Below, in pieces: positions 46,347-56,618 of a DNA stretch of 64,000 nt. The stretch is from Daphnia pulex. Taxonomy: Eukaryota > Arthropoda > Branchiopoda > Diplostraca > Daphniidae. Where the stretch lies: NCBI RefSeq assembly GCF_021134715.1, contig NC_060018.1:4915501-4979500 (forward strand), given 5' to 3'. Within the stretch, counting starts at the first letter, position 1. Every line of letters starts with the position of its first letter. Under the pieces are notes generated by a model. The model saw nothing but the letters and a program-made list of their open reading frames with translations. It did no database searches and had not been told where the DNA came from. A program made the position numbers and the translations under genes.

Positions 46347-49300
46347 ATGGCGAAGAAACCAGACCTGTTCTCGCCATGGAAAGCTCGTCAATTTCTTCTC
46401 GTCCAACTAGTTTTCTTGATTGTGTTCCTTCTTTGCCTGGTTCCGGTTAAAGTGTCCGGCATAAATCTTCCAATCGGATTTCTGTCTTCTCCTCAAGATC
46501 ACCTTGCGTTTCGAACAGAGCAAGACATTTATAGCGCTCTACAAATGGCCGTAAATGACGCCAATCAACAGTTATCGAAAACCCTCCAACTGGCGATTAC
46601 ATTCAAGCAAGTTAAAGTTAACCAATCTGTTACAGTTGCGCTAGAAGAGTTGTTGAAGTCAGGAGCGGTAACAGTATTTGGACATAATGACATCTGCAGC
46701 TACGTCACATCAGCATTGAAGTCGCACAATAGAATCGCCATATCCAATGTAAGTTAATGTGAAGAATTTAAATGTATATGGGAGGAAATTTACCTTTTCT
46801 ATAACGACTCAGGTCTGTGGAGACGAAAAACTGTCCAACAAAGAACTCTTCCCAGCATTCCTACGCACCCGTCCCCCTGATTCACAGGTATAATCAATAT
46901 ACGTCGGTTACAAAACCCGAATTTATTGGGTAACATTTATTTATAGATGGTCGAGTCCATGCTAATGCTGTTGCAACACTACGACTGGAATAGCATTTCC
47001 TTGGTAGTTCAAAACACGTCGAAATGGCATGCGATAGCGGACTCTTTCGAAAGAAGAATAGGAAATAAAGAGGGAATTTCTGGATACAACATAACTGTCC
47101 ATCACAAAATTCATTTTGACGATAACAGGTTGTGTTGCGCTCTTCGACAACCTTGTTGCTACGTGGCCTGGCCTCATGACATATTCGAAAAAATTAAATC
47201 CACGACCAGGGGTTCGTTTGCAACAATTTTATAGAAGATGTGAAATTAAATTAATACCTTTTTCTTTTTCTGCTTTTACAGTTTACGTATTCCTGGGAGA
47301 GACGATGTCCCTGCGGATTTTTATTCAAGCCATTGAAGATCGGGAATTGTGGCAAGCCAACCAGTATCTCGTGATCTCTTGCGATGCAGAGGCGTTTAGT
47401 ACTTTTTGGGCCACCAGTTTTCTGCAATGTAACATGTCAGATAATTTTAGTAATCAAACTTTATTAGAAATTTTTCTTTTTTTTTTTAGCCCCACGTGAA
47501 ACACAGAAAGAAATGGAAAGTGAATCTGGGAACTGGGATACTAACAGCATTCTGACTGAATCAAGGAAATTTCATTCTTATAGCAATTTGATTGAAAATT
47601 CCTGGCTACCGGATGGACCGCCGTCCTCAAAACGTTCGCCTTCCAGAGATGATTTTAGAACTAAAACTACTCCTGGAATTTTGATGGTTGTACGTAATAT
47701 TGCAAATGAGCATCTAAACACTTTCACACGACGTCTCCGTTGGTTTTCCAGCAACCAAACAGAAGAGGTACTCAACATCTTTTGATTTGCGCATATACCC
47801 TTCATTACATAGCAGTTCATTTTCAGAAAGTATCGCTACCTTCTTCCATTTATGCTGCTTATGCCTACGACGCAATCATGGTTTTAATGCAAGCTTTAAC
47901 ATTTCACACGCAAAAAATCGGTTCAAACGGAATGGATAGGAGAAAAGCGGCTTTGAACGGATCACTTCTCTATAGTACCATAATGGAAATTCAAAATTTC
48001 TCTAGTAATTTCACTCAACTGTCTTTAAAAAAAACACTCGGTGATACGTGTCAACCATGTCATACAGGTGCTCGAGGAGGATTTATTTCGTTTGATGCCA
48101 ATGGAGACACTGAAGATAGCTACATTGCCGTTGGCTCCCTAGATTTATTCTCATCGAAAACCAATTCATCGGCAGACGTCCAGAGGAATGTGATGATTCC
48201 TTTCGGCTACTTTCGTGGAACTGTAAGCTATTCGAAAATTGTAATACATAATAATTGAGGTGCATAACAATTTTGCATTTAGGTGTTCGTTCCGAGTCCG
48301 ACTGTAGAATTCAATCAGACAATTCACAATCGTCTTTCGGAAAATAATTACGCTAAAGTTACCTACGACGCTGAATTGCTCAACGACAACATTAATATTT
48401 TGATGGTTGTTGTCCATCTTCTAACCTTGGTTGCAATGGCATACACATTTACATACCAAACAAGAAAATTAGCTGCAAAAATGGACATTCTCACTATTAA
48501 AATAGCAGCATCGACCGATGCAGAACTTTGCGCCCATCTGTTAGATGCGAAACAGGTAAAAGTTAAATTTCAGTATCCAAGTGAATACTAAACAATGTTT
48601 GGCGCGTGTTCATGTAGATGCGTGTTATGAATTACAATAACCACCCCAACAAAGTCGTCGACGACTGGCGCATGAAAGTGTGGTATAAATCTTTGAAATT
48701 AAAATCTTCATGGCCAGCATTTAATTGTAAAACAATAGGAGAAATCCGCCAGGTGAGTCAGTTTCTTCTATACTTCTCAAAAATAATCCACTGGGTGATG
48801 CTTGAATTTCTTACAGATACGAACGTTTCAACACGATAATGTGAATCCATTTATATGCGCCATTATTGAGCCTGCTCGGATTTGTCTCATCACTGAATTT
48901 CAGCCACGAAACAGTCTCATGGTACGCTTGCTTAATTAACACATTACACTAGCTCTGACAAAAGTTAATTTTAGGACGTACTATCAAGCTCAAATCACGA
49001 TTTCAGCTGTAAAATGGTTGCTTCACTGGCCACTGATTTGGTTAGAGGAATGCTCTACATTCACAGCACCAAATTACGCTGTCACGGAAACTTAAAGTCA
49101 TCAAATTGCCTACTCGATTCAAACTGGACTCTTAAAATAGGGGACTTTGGTTTACAAGAATTACGCAATGCAGCAAAAGACCCGATCAAGAACGAGAGAG
49201 ATTATTACTTCAGTATGTAAAATTTGATCGTTAAAAAAGATTTCCATTCGCCTAATATTTCAAGTTTGGGATTTCAGGTTTGCTTTGGACAGCTCCCGAA

Positions 49301-50991
49301 ATTTTACGAAACGGCCCTTCACTAATCGGTACACCCGAAGGTGACGTCTATTCCTTCGCCATAATTCTGCACGAAATGGTCTGCCGCCAAGGTCCCTTCG
49401 CTATCTGCTATGACCTTGGTGATCCGATAAGTAACTCCCAATATAACTTTCCAAGTGTCGTATTCGCATTTTGATCGGATTTTTTTAATTCCCAGGAATC
49501 GTTAATAAATTAAAGCGGACCCTTAGAGGATGCCAAATCCCTATTCGACCTCCCATGGAAGTATTAAATTTGATCAACACCACAGCAATAAGAAACGTTT
49601 TCATGATGCATTATCTTGTGTAACAGACATTAGACTCGAATCTGGCCTACATGATTCCCTGTATGATTGACTGCTGGACTGAAGATCCAAATGAGCGCCC
49701 CGATTTTTCCTCGATATTTAGTTATTTTTCAAAACTGGAAGAGACTAGGTAGGGATGTACAAGTACAGTTATCAGCGCAATGTTATATTAAAGGAGTAAA
49801 AACAAATTTTCAGTCTGGACTTAAATCATACGAAAAATGTGTTGTCCGACAACGCTTGTATCGAAGAAAAGAAGCGTGCCTTAAAAGATGAAATCCAGAA
49901 AATCGACGAAGTTCTACATCGCATAATTCCCAAGTAAAATTGTGTAAAAAAAAATACTTTGCTGTTTACTAATACCCATTTTTTTCGCATAGATCTGTAG
50001 CTAACTGTTTGGCAAATGGACTTCCCGTCGAATCAGAGTTATGGGAAAACGTGACTGTTTTTGAAGCTGATTTGGTTGGATTCACCGCCATTGCATCGGA
50101 AACTACACCTCTTGGAGTGAGTCAATACATTAGGAGGATGTATGTTGCTTTCTAAAGCCTCCTTTTCTTACACACAGACCATGATTCTCTTGGACGACGT
50201 TTACACTATGTTCGATTCCATAGCCAGAGGCTACGATGTTTGCAAGATTGGAACTATCGGCGATGCCTATATTGTGGTAAACAGAGAAAAACTTGCCAAT
50301 CAGTGGTGGATGGTTGTGTTAAAGGCGTTTCCTTCACAGGTTTCAGGGATACACTCTTCACATGGGAAAAATTCCGCCGGGGAGATTGCCTCCATGGCCC
50401 TAGAGGTGGTAGAGAAAATGAAGAACTCTGGAATCGAACACCGAGGCAAGCCGCTAGTTGTGCGCATTGGCGTTCACACAGGTATTCATTTAGCAAAACT
50501 GTCACGTAGACCATGGAGTGGGTACCAATTGGGAAACTCTCAATCGCTTCAGGGTTCTATTTTTTTTAAATAAATGTAAATCGTTGCTTTAATGTTTCTC
50601 ACGTGTTATACGCTGTTCAAATTTAGGTCAGGTAGTGACGGGAGTAGTGGGCAGTTCTACGATGCCTACCTATTCTATCTTTGGCGACACGGTATCGGTA
50701 GCCTCACGAATGGAATCCACTAGCTCTGAATTGCGCATCCAGATCAGCGAAGCCAGCTATCAAGCCCTGCAGCAAATTGGGGGCTACATAACGGAGGAGC
50801 GCAATGATAGAACTGATTCTTCCGAATCGTTAAAAACTTACTGGCTGATCGGGAAAACGTTGAAGGCAGTTCAACGAAGAGAGAAGGATCGTTCGAAAGA
50901 AAAATCACTTTGTAATCGGCAATCTATTATATCTTTGACAAGTACGGATATTTTCATCGATCATTCGACAGAAGATGGCCGTGAATCGTAA
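46347..50991 (+). CDS. Receptor-type guanylate cyclase with degenerate catalytic site
   Basis: Eighteen exons sum to 3504 nt, 1167 aa: 46347-46748, 46813-46887, 46947-47211, 47282-47428, 47490-47767, 47827-48222, 48283-48555, 48618-48752, 48817-48921, 48975-49212, 49278-49430, 49496-49560, 49627-49748, 49814-49933, 49993-50116, 50178-50276, 50340-50481, 50627-50991. In order: signal-anchor segment (about 17-38), ANF-receptor-like ectodomain (TTRVYVFLGE), TM helix (about 558-579), kinase-homology domain with HGN in place of HRD ([19 protein letters not shown]), dimerisation helix ([23 protein letters not shown]), cyclase domain (about 942-1130). Metal-binding Asp951 and Asp995 and transition-state Arg1074 are kept. 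The guanine-recognition Glu is Gly991 (KIGTIGDAY), the second specificity Cys is Ser1063, and the catalytic Asn of VNxASRME is Ser1070. Activity is therefore doubtful. The TAA at 50989-50991 overlaps a GTAAGT, so further exons are possible. AATAAA lies at 51565-51570. Confidence 0.88.
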
Positions 50992-52084
50992 GTTCTGATC
51001 TAGAAAAAAAAATACCATTCTTATGTTATGTTCCTCAACACGCTGACGAGCTATTCTACGTCAGCTGTATTATGCAATTTTATGTTTGTAACTAAATCAT
51101 TTTCAACGAGCCATAGTAATATCAGGGATAAAATTAGAGATTGACGTATTAGATTCCGTCAGCGGAGTGTTCCTAGCTCGACCTCGAGTATTTTCCGCAT
51201 CGAACATTTGCAACTTCTACTATTACAAAGACGTGCTGGGTGTTGGGTATTAACTTTTCAATTTCCTGGCGACCTTCATTCAAAAGCGCAAGGGTATCTT
51301 TTGTCAGTTTCATGTTCACATCACGTTCGCTAGCGTCTATTTTTGGTCATAATGCACTTTGTTCTTTCGCTGCTGATCGTATGGCATCGTCCTCTGAATT
51401 CCTGTTTGTGTTTTTCTCAATTTCTGTCTTTCAGTCCAAGTGTATCTAAAATCCCATTCGTCGCAATAAGCACGCATGGCACGCAGTATTTCGAATTACA
51501 GCCAGCGAAAAGATAAACAAAGCTCTCAAATGACCCGTTAAGTTACCTGTTTTGTAAAAACAAAAATAAAATAAAAAGACCAGTTCAAAATTTCACTCTA
51601 CGGGTCGGTTCTATTGTGGCCAAGCGTAATAATCCTGCCACCATGCCTTATCGCGGACTGTCCTATTAATGTTTCCAAGAAACCATTTGCCAACTCTGTT
51701 CATTGTTTCCACTCGATTTTCCTATAAGCATAAACAAACCCCCTGATTTCAAAAAGAAAACTCGAAAAGCAACGTAAAACTAATGATATTAATTTGTTTT
51801 ATTTGGCCCCTTTATTCGCTTTTTCTTCCCTTGAAATGAAAAACAATTTTTATCGAAGTCAATACACCAGTCATTAAAAAAAAAGTGTTTGCCGCTAACA
51901 GCATAAACGTTATTTTTTTAAATAAATGATAAGTACATGGTGTAATCTACCTTCTGTAGCGCGCGCTAGATACCAACGAATGATTTTTCGGACGTGTCAG
52001 TAAGGCTGTTATCTCTTTGCGATATGAACACCGCAGTCTCTGTCGTTCGTCATCCACATAGTCTTTCATTTTGTGGTTTCAGTC
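50992..52084. other. 3' flank of the receptor cyclase and promoter of the first CD20-like gene
   Basis: A TATTAG acceptor near 51150 is followed by an in-frame Ser/Arg-rich stretch (FRQRSVPSSTSSIFR) that could be a further cyclase exon if the GTAAGT at 50988 is used. AATAAA at 51565-51570 is a likely poly(A) signal. No separate gene is seen. Confidence 0.45.
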
Positions 52085-52735
52085 ATGGCGTACAAGTGTT
52101 TGTTTCTTTTGTTTGAGCCTGTATTCCTCGTTTCATTGGATTTATTTTTGGGCGTAGCAAGCTTCTGTTTCCAGGTTGGCTATTTGAAATATAAATTTAT
52201 CCGTGATAATGTGATTGCACTCTTACTTTTTATAGATTGCCTTTCTTTCGACCTACCTTTTGGCAACCGACTATGATTTAGTGGGAACGGGAATTTGGGC
52301 TGGAATTGTTTTCATTGCGACTGCTGGGGTAGCATGGACAATGGATGGTAAAGTCCATAAATTGTAAGTGAACGAAAAGATTATGCTCCTTGCTCAAATT
52401 GAGGAAACAGTTTGATTTTGGTCCGTTCCAATCATAGAATTCTAGGCGCTGGACCTTGTCTTTCCTTTATCTGCGGAATTATACTGTTTAGTCTAAACGT
52501 CGCCGCACTAAGTGATCTTAACAAAGTGTGCCCTCTTGTTGTGACGTCGGCAAACATCGAGTATCACTGTAAGTTATTAAAAATTAAGCTCGTGAATGGT
52601 TGCTAAACATTTTTTAAAACTCACAAAGGCTGGAAAGAAATCGGATTCGACGTTGTACTGATGTTATGCGGTTTATTTGCCATCCCTGTTAATGCTATTC
52701 TGGTATTATTTGTGTTTAATCTAATTAAGTCTTAA
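52085..52735 (+). CDS. CD20/MS4A-like four-TM protein, copy 1
   Basis: Four exons give 151 aa: 52085-52174, 52236-52363, 52438-52568, 52629-52735. Four hydrophobic segments are predicted: FLVSLDLFLGVASF, GIWAGIVFIATAGV, FICGIILFSLNVAAL and VLMLCGLFAIPVNAIL. The G-x-W-x-G-I between TM1 and TM2 and the layout resemble the CD20-like/MS4A family; the function in arthropods is unknown. The exon phases (0, 2, 1) equal those of the next two genes, so the three are paralogues, and this one is the most diverged. I chose the ATG at 52085 over an upstream GTG. AATAAA at 52737-52742 begins one base after the stop. Confidence 0.75.
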
Positions 52736-53201
52736 TAATAAAAATTTGATTACATGTCATTCGATTGGTGTTCAACACGTGTGGACTATTTCCGTTCTGT
52801 ATTTTTTTTTTTATAATACATAATGGATTTTAAGCAAACATAACGATGCACCAGCATAACGTACTACACCAGCCCATATGGAAATAGGGTGGGAAAATTC
52901 AAACGATCCGATAACGTGATTAGAGTGAGCAACCTTATATCCTAAAGGCGACACATGTTATCCCATTCTAAGATAACAAAAAGTTGCTAGCTGCAATGAT
53001 TACACTTCCTTGCTCAAGAGATAAAACTAGGCAATACGACAGTGACTCAAGACAAAACACATAACGAATTTCTACAAGCAAAGCAATTGATTTTGGTGCG
53101 ATTAGTCATTATCATACGAAGAAGAAGAAAACGTGTGGCGATGAAATTGTTGACGTTTCCTGTCATGGACTAATTTTTCAGTTTCGCAATATTCGTTCGC
53201 C
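52736..53201. other. Intergenic between CD20-like copies 1 and 2
   Basis: It holds the copy 1 poly(A) signal AATAAA (52737-52742) and the copy 2 promoter. No other feature is seen. Confidence 0.6.
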
Positions 53202-53952
53202 ATGGTGATCCCAAATTTTTTGCTTAATACGAAAATTCACGCAAGGTCTGACGTCGGAATAGGCACCCTATATTTCATCTTTCAGGTATTCTTTTACGTT
53301 TGGTTAAATTTGTAAATACTGCAATCTGCGAAATTTAACTGGTATTGAGAACTTCAAAATATGTAGATTGCGTCACTGGCCTCAAGTCCGTCTGATGTTT
53401 ACGAACGAATTGGAATTGGTTTTTGGGGTGGGATAATTCTGGTCGTTACGGGAGTAACTTCAATCAGAGCGGCCGAAAGAGAGTCTTCTTTGTAGGCTAT
53501 AGTGATATTAATTATTATTAGTTGCAAAGTTAACCTTTCCCTTACTTTCTTATGTATTATCCACAAAAGTCTTTTAGGATGCAGTTTTATATTATCTATC
53601 TTCGCCTTGCTAGCTAGCTTTTTTGCTATGTGCGTCTTCGCCGCTTCCATTGATGAAATGAAACGTTACAATAACCCATGCACGGGTAATTTTATTGTAC
53701 CAAAGGGTCATTACATGGGTGAAACCGAATTGCCCATACCTCCGTGTTCTTACTACAGTAAGTTTTACGTTTTGTCTAAAAATTTCTTTATAACTTGCGT
53801 TACGAATTAACTGTTTGGTAGGTAGTCCTCACTTGGCGTTCGACTACATCTTACTGTTTTGCGGAGTGACTGGAATTCTTGCGAACGTTCTGTTAGCAAT
53901 CAGCATCTTCACATTGAAGAGGATCGAGAGTAGAGTGACCGTTCTACTCTAG
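53202..53952 (+). CDS. CD20/MS4A-like four-TM protein, copy 2
   Basis: Four exons give 175 aa: 53202-53285, 53367-53491, 53570-53757, 53822-53952. Features are IASLASSPSDVYERIGIGFWGG before TM2, LLGCSFILSIFALLASFFAMCVFAAS as TM3, an outer loop with NPCTGNF and PPCSYY (two likely disulfide cysteines), and TM4 ILLFCGVTGILANVLLAI. GFWGGI plus a following T/S-G matches the CD20-like signature. Exon 3 must start at AAAAG|TC (53570); the stronger-looking TTTTAG eight bases later would frameshift. It is very similar to copy 3. Confidence 0.8.
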
Positions 53953-55289
53953 TTGACAATACGAACTAAGTTTTCATTCGAATACATTTAGCGCTTACGA
54001 GTCTAAATGTCTAATACCTACAACATTGTAAATTATATCTGCACATCCCTACTCTGACCCAATAATACAATTTTTTTTTTAAGTCAGGTTGGTACTGATG
54101 CGTTCTGAGTTCTGACAGGTTAAACTACAGAAACGTCTCGGTGGCAATTATTGGAAGGTAAATTCGCAATTCGTTTATAATATTCAATAAACACTTATTC
54201 GAATTCATTATACCAGCGTTTGTTATCTTTCGGAACAGCACGATCAGAAAAGTTTTGGGTTGAGAAGGAGAATATTTTCGCATTCTAAAGGCACGTTTCT
54301 TGGCAAACAGGAAACTATGGATACTTAAACTGATTCTATTTCGAGACTGTTGTTTTAAAGGCAAATATTAAAGCTAACAGTAGGTATGGGCTAATTGAAA
54401 GATTAAATGAATCACGACTTACCGCGCAGTTCCAGACGTCCGTGAGAATCGAGGGTGGTTGCTTGGCACTCCGTCCACACGAACCTTTTACACACTCCGT
54501 CCATTACAAACACACACAGTCAGATTTGAAAAATTTAACAGAATATTGAGCTCAACAATAAATTAAACCTGATGAAGAAATTCACCTTCCCATAGACCAC
54601 GAGACAGACTACTACCAGGTGTGCATACCCTTCCATAATGGCGGATGTTTCTGGAAAATATTTCTAAGCAATAAGGAAAGGAAGAGTCAGGAAAACTGGA
54701 ACAAAGAAAGATACACAGGGAAGGGGTCGGAAGAGAACATAGAGAGAGAAAAAGCGTTAGAACCCCCATCCCTGAAATTAGTAATAAAGTATTGCACTAA
54801 AGTAGCGTAATAAAATATGTTGTAACGTATTGATGCATCATAATGTATTCCCACAATTGTGACGTTAATTTCTTTGACCAAGAGCACTTAAAGGAAGAGA
54901 AAGAATGCGTTAGAATTAGAAATGACCGTATTACCAAGTTTTGAAATTTAAGGTACTGTGTATACATGTATACAATATACATAAGGTAAGGGACCCGGGG
55001 ACAACTCAAACGAACTGCTGATAACAGCATGCGCAATCGATTTACCAAAGAGATAAGCAAAACCCCGACGGGATAATATATGTATAAGAAATGCGCCATA
55101 GTTACTCATAAGAACGCCATTTCTTTTCAAAGATAACGAACAACGCTAGGTTAAAAAGATTATGCTGAGGGGCAAGGAACAACACTGGCGAGCGTTCATT
55201 CCATAAAGAAAATTCAATCGACCGGCGAACTGTGGATTAGTCCCTGTTGAATTTCATTTGCAGTTTATATTTGTTTTAAATCATTCATC
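53953..55289. other. Intergenic between CD20-like copies 2 and 3, with a candidate exon
   Basis: This 1.3 kb spacer contains a minus-strand candidate first exon at 54423-54504 (listed separately). Other open frames are short and unconvincing. The copy 3 promoter should lie just left of 55290. Confidence 0.5.
54423..54504 (-). CDS. Candidate orphan first exon, unidentified
   Basis: A minus-strand ATG opens 27 codons, MDGVCKRFVWTECQAT then TLDSHGRLELR, up to a strong GTAAGT donor in phase 1. Unspliced it would stop after 30 codons. The composition is protein-like, but no acceptor downstream gives a long continuation before a stop. It may be a fragment of a gene left by duplication, or chance. 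Confidence 0.25.
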
Positions 55290-56060
55290 ATGTCAACAGT
55301 GATTCCGGCCTCTTTGCTTAACATGAAATTTCACTCAATTACCAATCTTGCACTGGGAATTATTTGTTTCATTTTTCAGGTTGGTTTTATCTTATGTTAC
55401 ATTAATGTGTCTGGTTCGTTTTTAAACCGGAATTTCATTTTTTAAACAGATTGCTGCCTTGGCCTCGAGCCCGCACGATGTTTACGAACAAATTGGAATT
55501 GGTTTTTGGGGTGGAATAATCCTGATCTTAACAGCATTAGCTGCGTATAAATCTTCAACAGGTGAAGCACCATTGTACGTGAGGAATTCTTAATTCACTG
55601 GCTTGAAATTCGTTCAACTAATATAATGTCAGAAATTTTGTCTTACTTGTTATTAAAGTCTTTTAGGGTGCAGTTTCGTGCTGTCCATCTTTGCCTTCTT
55701 TGTCAGCTTTTCCATCATGTGCATCTTCGCTGCTTCAATTGATGAAATGAAACGTTACAGTGGTAATCCATGCACGGGTAACTTTACTATACCAGCTAAT
55801 ACTCCGCAACAGAACTGCACTATAGGCGCGACATATCCTATTCCTCCTTGCTCTTACTACAGTAAATTTTTGTTTTATGATGGATTTTTAAAAAATTTCA
55901 ATTAAACAGCACTTGTAATTTGTTGAATATAGGTAGCGCTCACTTGGGTTTTGACTCGATCCTTCTGATTTGTGGAATTATTGGCATTCCAGTGAATATT
56001 CTCTTGGTGATGGGTGTTATTACAGTTTACAATCCTGCACCGGCAGCCCCTGCCACATAA
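55290..56060 (+). CDS. CD20/MS4A-like four-TM protein, copy 3
   Basis: Four exons give 181 aa: 55290-55379, 55450-55574, 55659-55861, 55933-56060. It shares long near-identical segments with copy 2: IGIGFWGGIIL, AASIDEMKRY, NPCTGNF, PPCSYYS. The outer loop is about seven residues longer and has an extra Cys (QQNCTIG). TM4 is ILLICGIIGIPVNILLVMGV, and the C-terminus ends in an Ala/Pro tail. The start ATCATCATGTC fits weakly. Exon 3 uses the same AAAG|TC acceptor followed by TTTTAG as copy 2. Confidence 0.8.
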
Positions 56061-56328
56061 AAACACTGAACGTGCAAATTTCGATTCAGTGGTGGTCATT
56101 ATTCCAAAGAGAAAGTGTTGATCGTGTTTCTTTTTTGAATGTTTTCTTTACTGAATACACGGATCATAATATTACATTAAAAAAAAACCCAAAATTTTTT
56201 TACTACCCTTCACATATAACCCGTAATAGTATACAACGGCCGCGACTGCTAAAATTAAATCCGTTAGTGGATGTGAAATGACCCGTTATTTGCAAATGTT
56301 TACATGTGTAATAAATGAATACAAATAG

Positions 56329-56357
56329 GTCACCAGGGATGTGGTGTATCCCGTGAC
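56329..56357. repeat. Inverted repeat 1 (hairpin)
   Basis: The arms GTCAC..GGGAT and ATCCC GTGAC pair around a loop of about seven bases (GTGGTGT), with a two-base bulge. It stands 20 bp from a second hairpin. It could be a structured 3' UTR element of the CD20-like gene or chance. Confidence 0.6.
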
Positions 56358-56376
56358 AAGGTCTAGTCGTGAACCA

Positions 56377-56422
56377 GCGACTGCATTAGTAGCAGTCTCT
56401 ACCCACCTGCTAATACAGTCGC
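56377..56422. repeat. Inverted repeat 2 (hairpin)
   Basis: The arms GCGACTGCATTAGTAGCAG and CTGCTAATACAGTCGC pair, with a three-base bulge and one mismatch, around a loop of about eleven bases. The stem of about 16 bp is short for a pre-miRNA. Confidence 0.65.
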
Positions 56423-56618
56423 ATCTTTTGTTTGTACTTTGTCGTGTGACTTGTCAACGGCATTGCACTTGCCGCTAAAAGTTTTTTCGTTGACAGTAGG
56501 CACATTTCCTTTTAGTCAGTTTGGGGCAGTGCGGATCGACGGACATTGGCATTTACCGTCGCCTTGTCATTGAGTTGATAGCCTTTTTTTTTTAATCGAG
56601 AAACTCAATTTCCTACAC

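Larger units (their letters stand above)
56061..56618. other. Intergenic: CD20-like copy 3 to bestrophin
   Basis: It contains two adjacent hairpin-forming inverted repeats (listed below) and the bestrophin 5' UTR. No further gene is seen. Confidence 0.5.
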
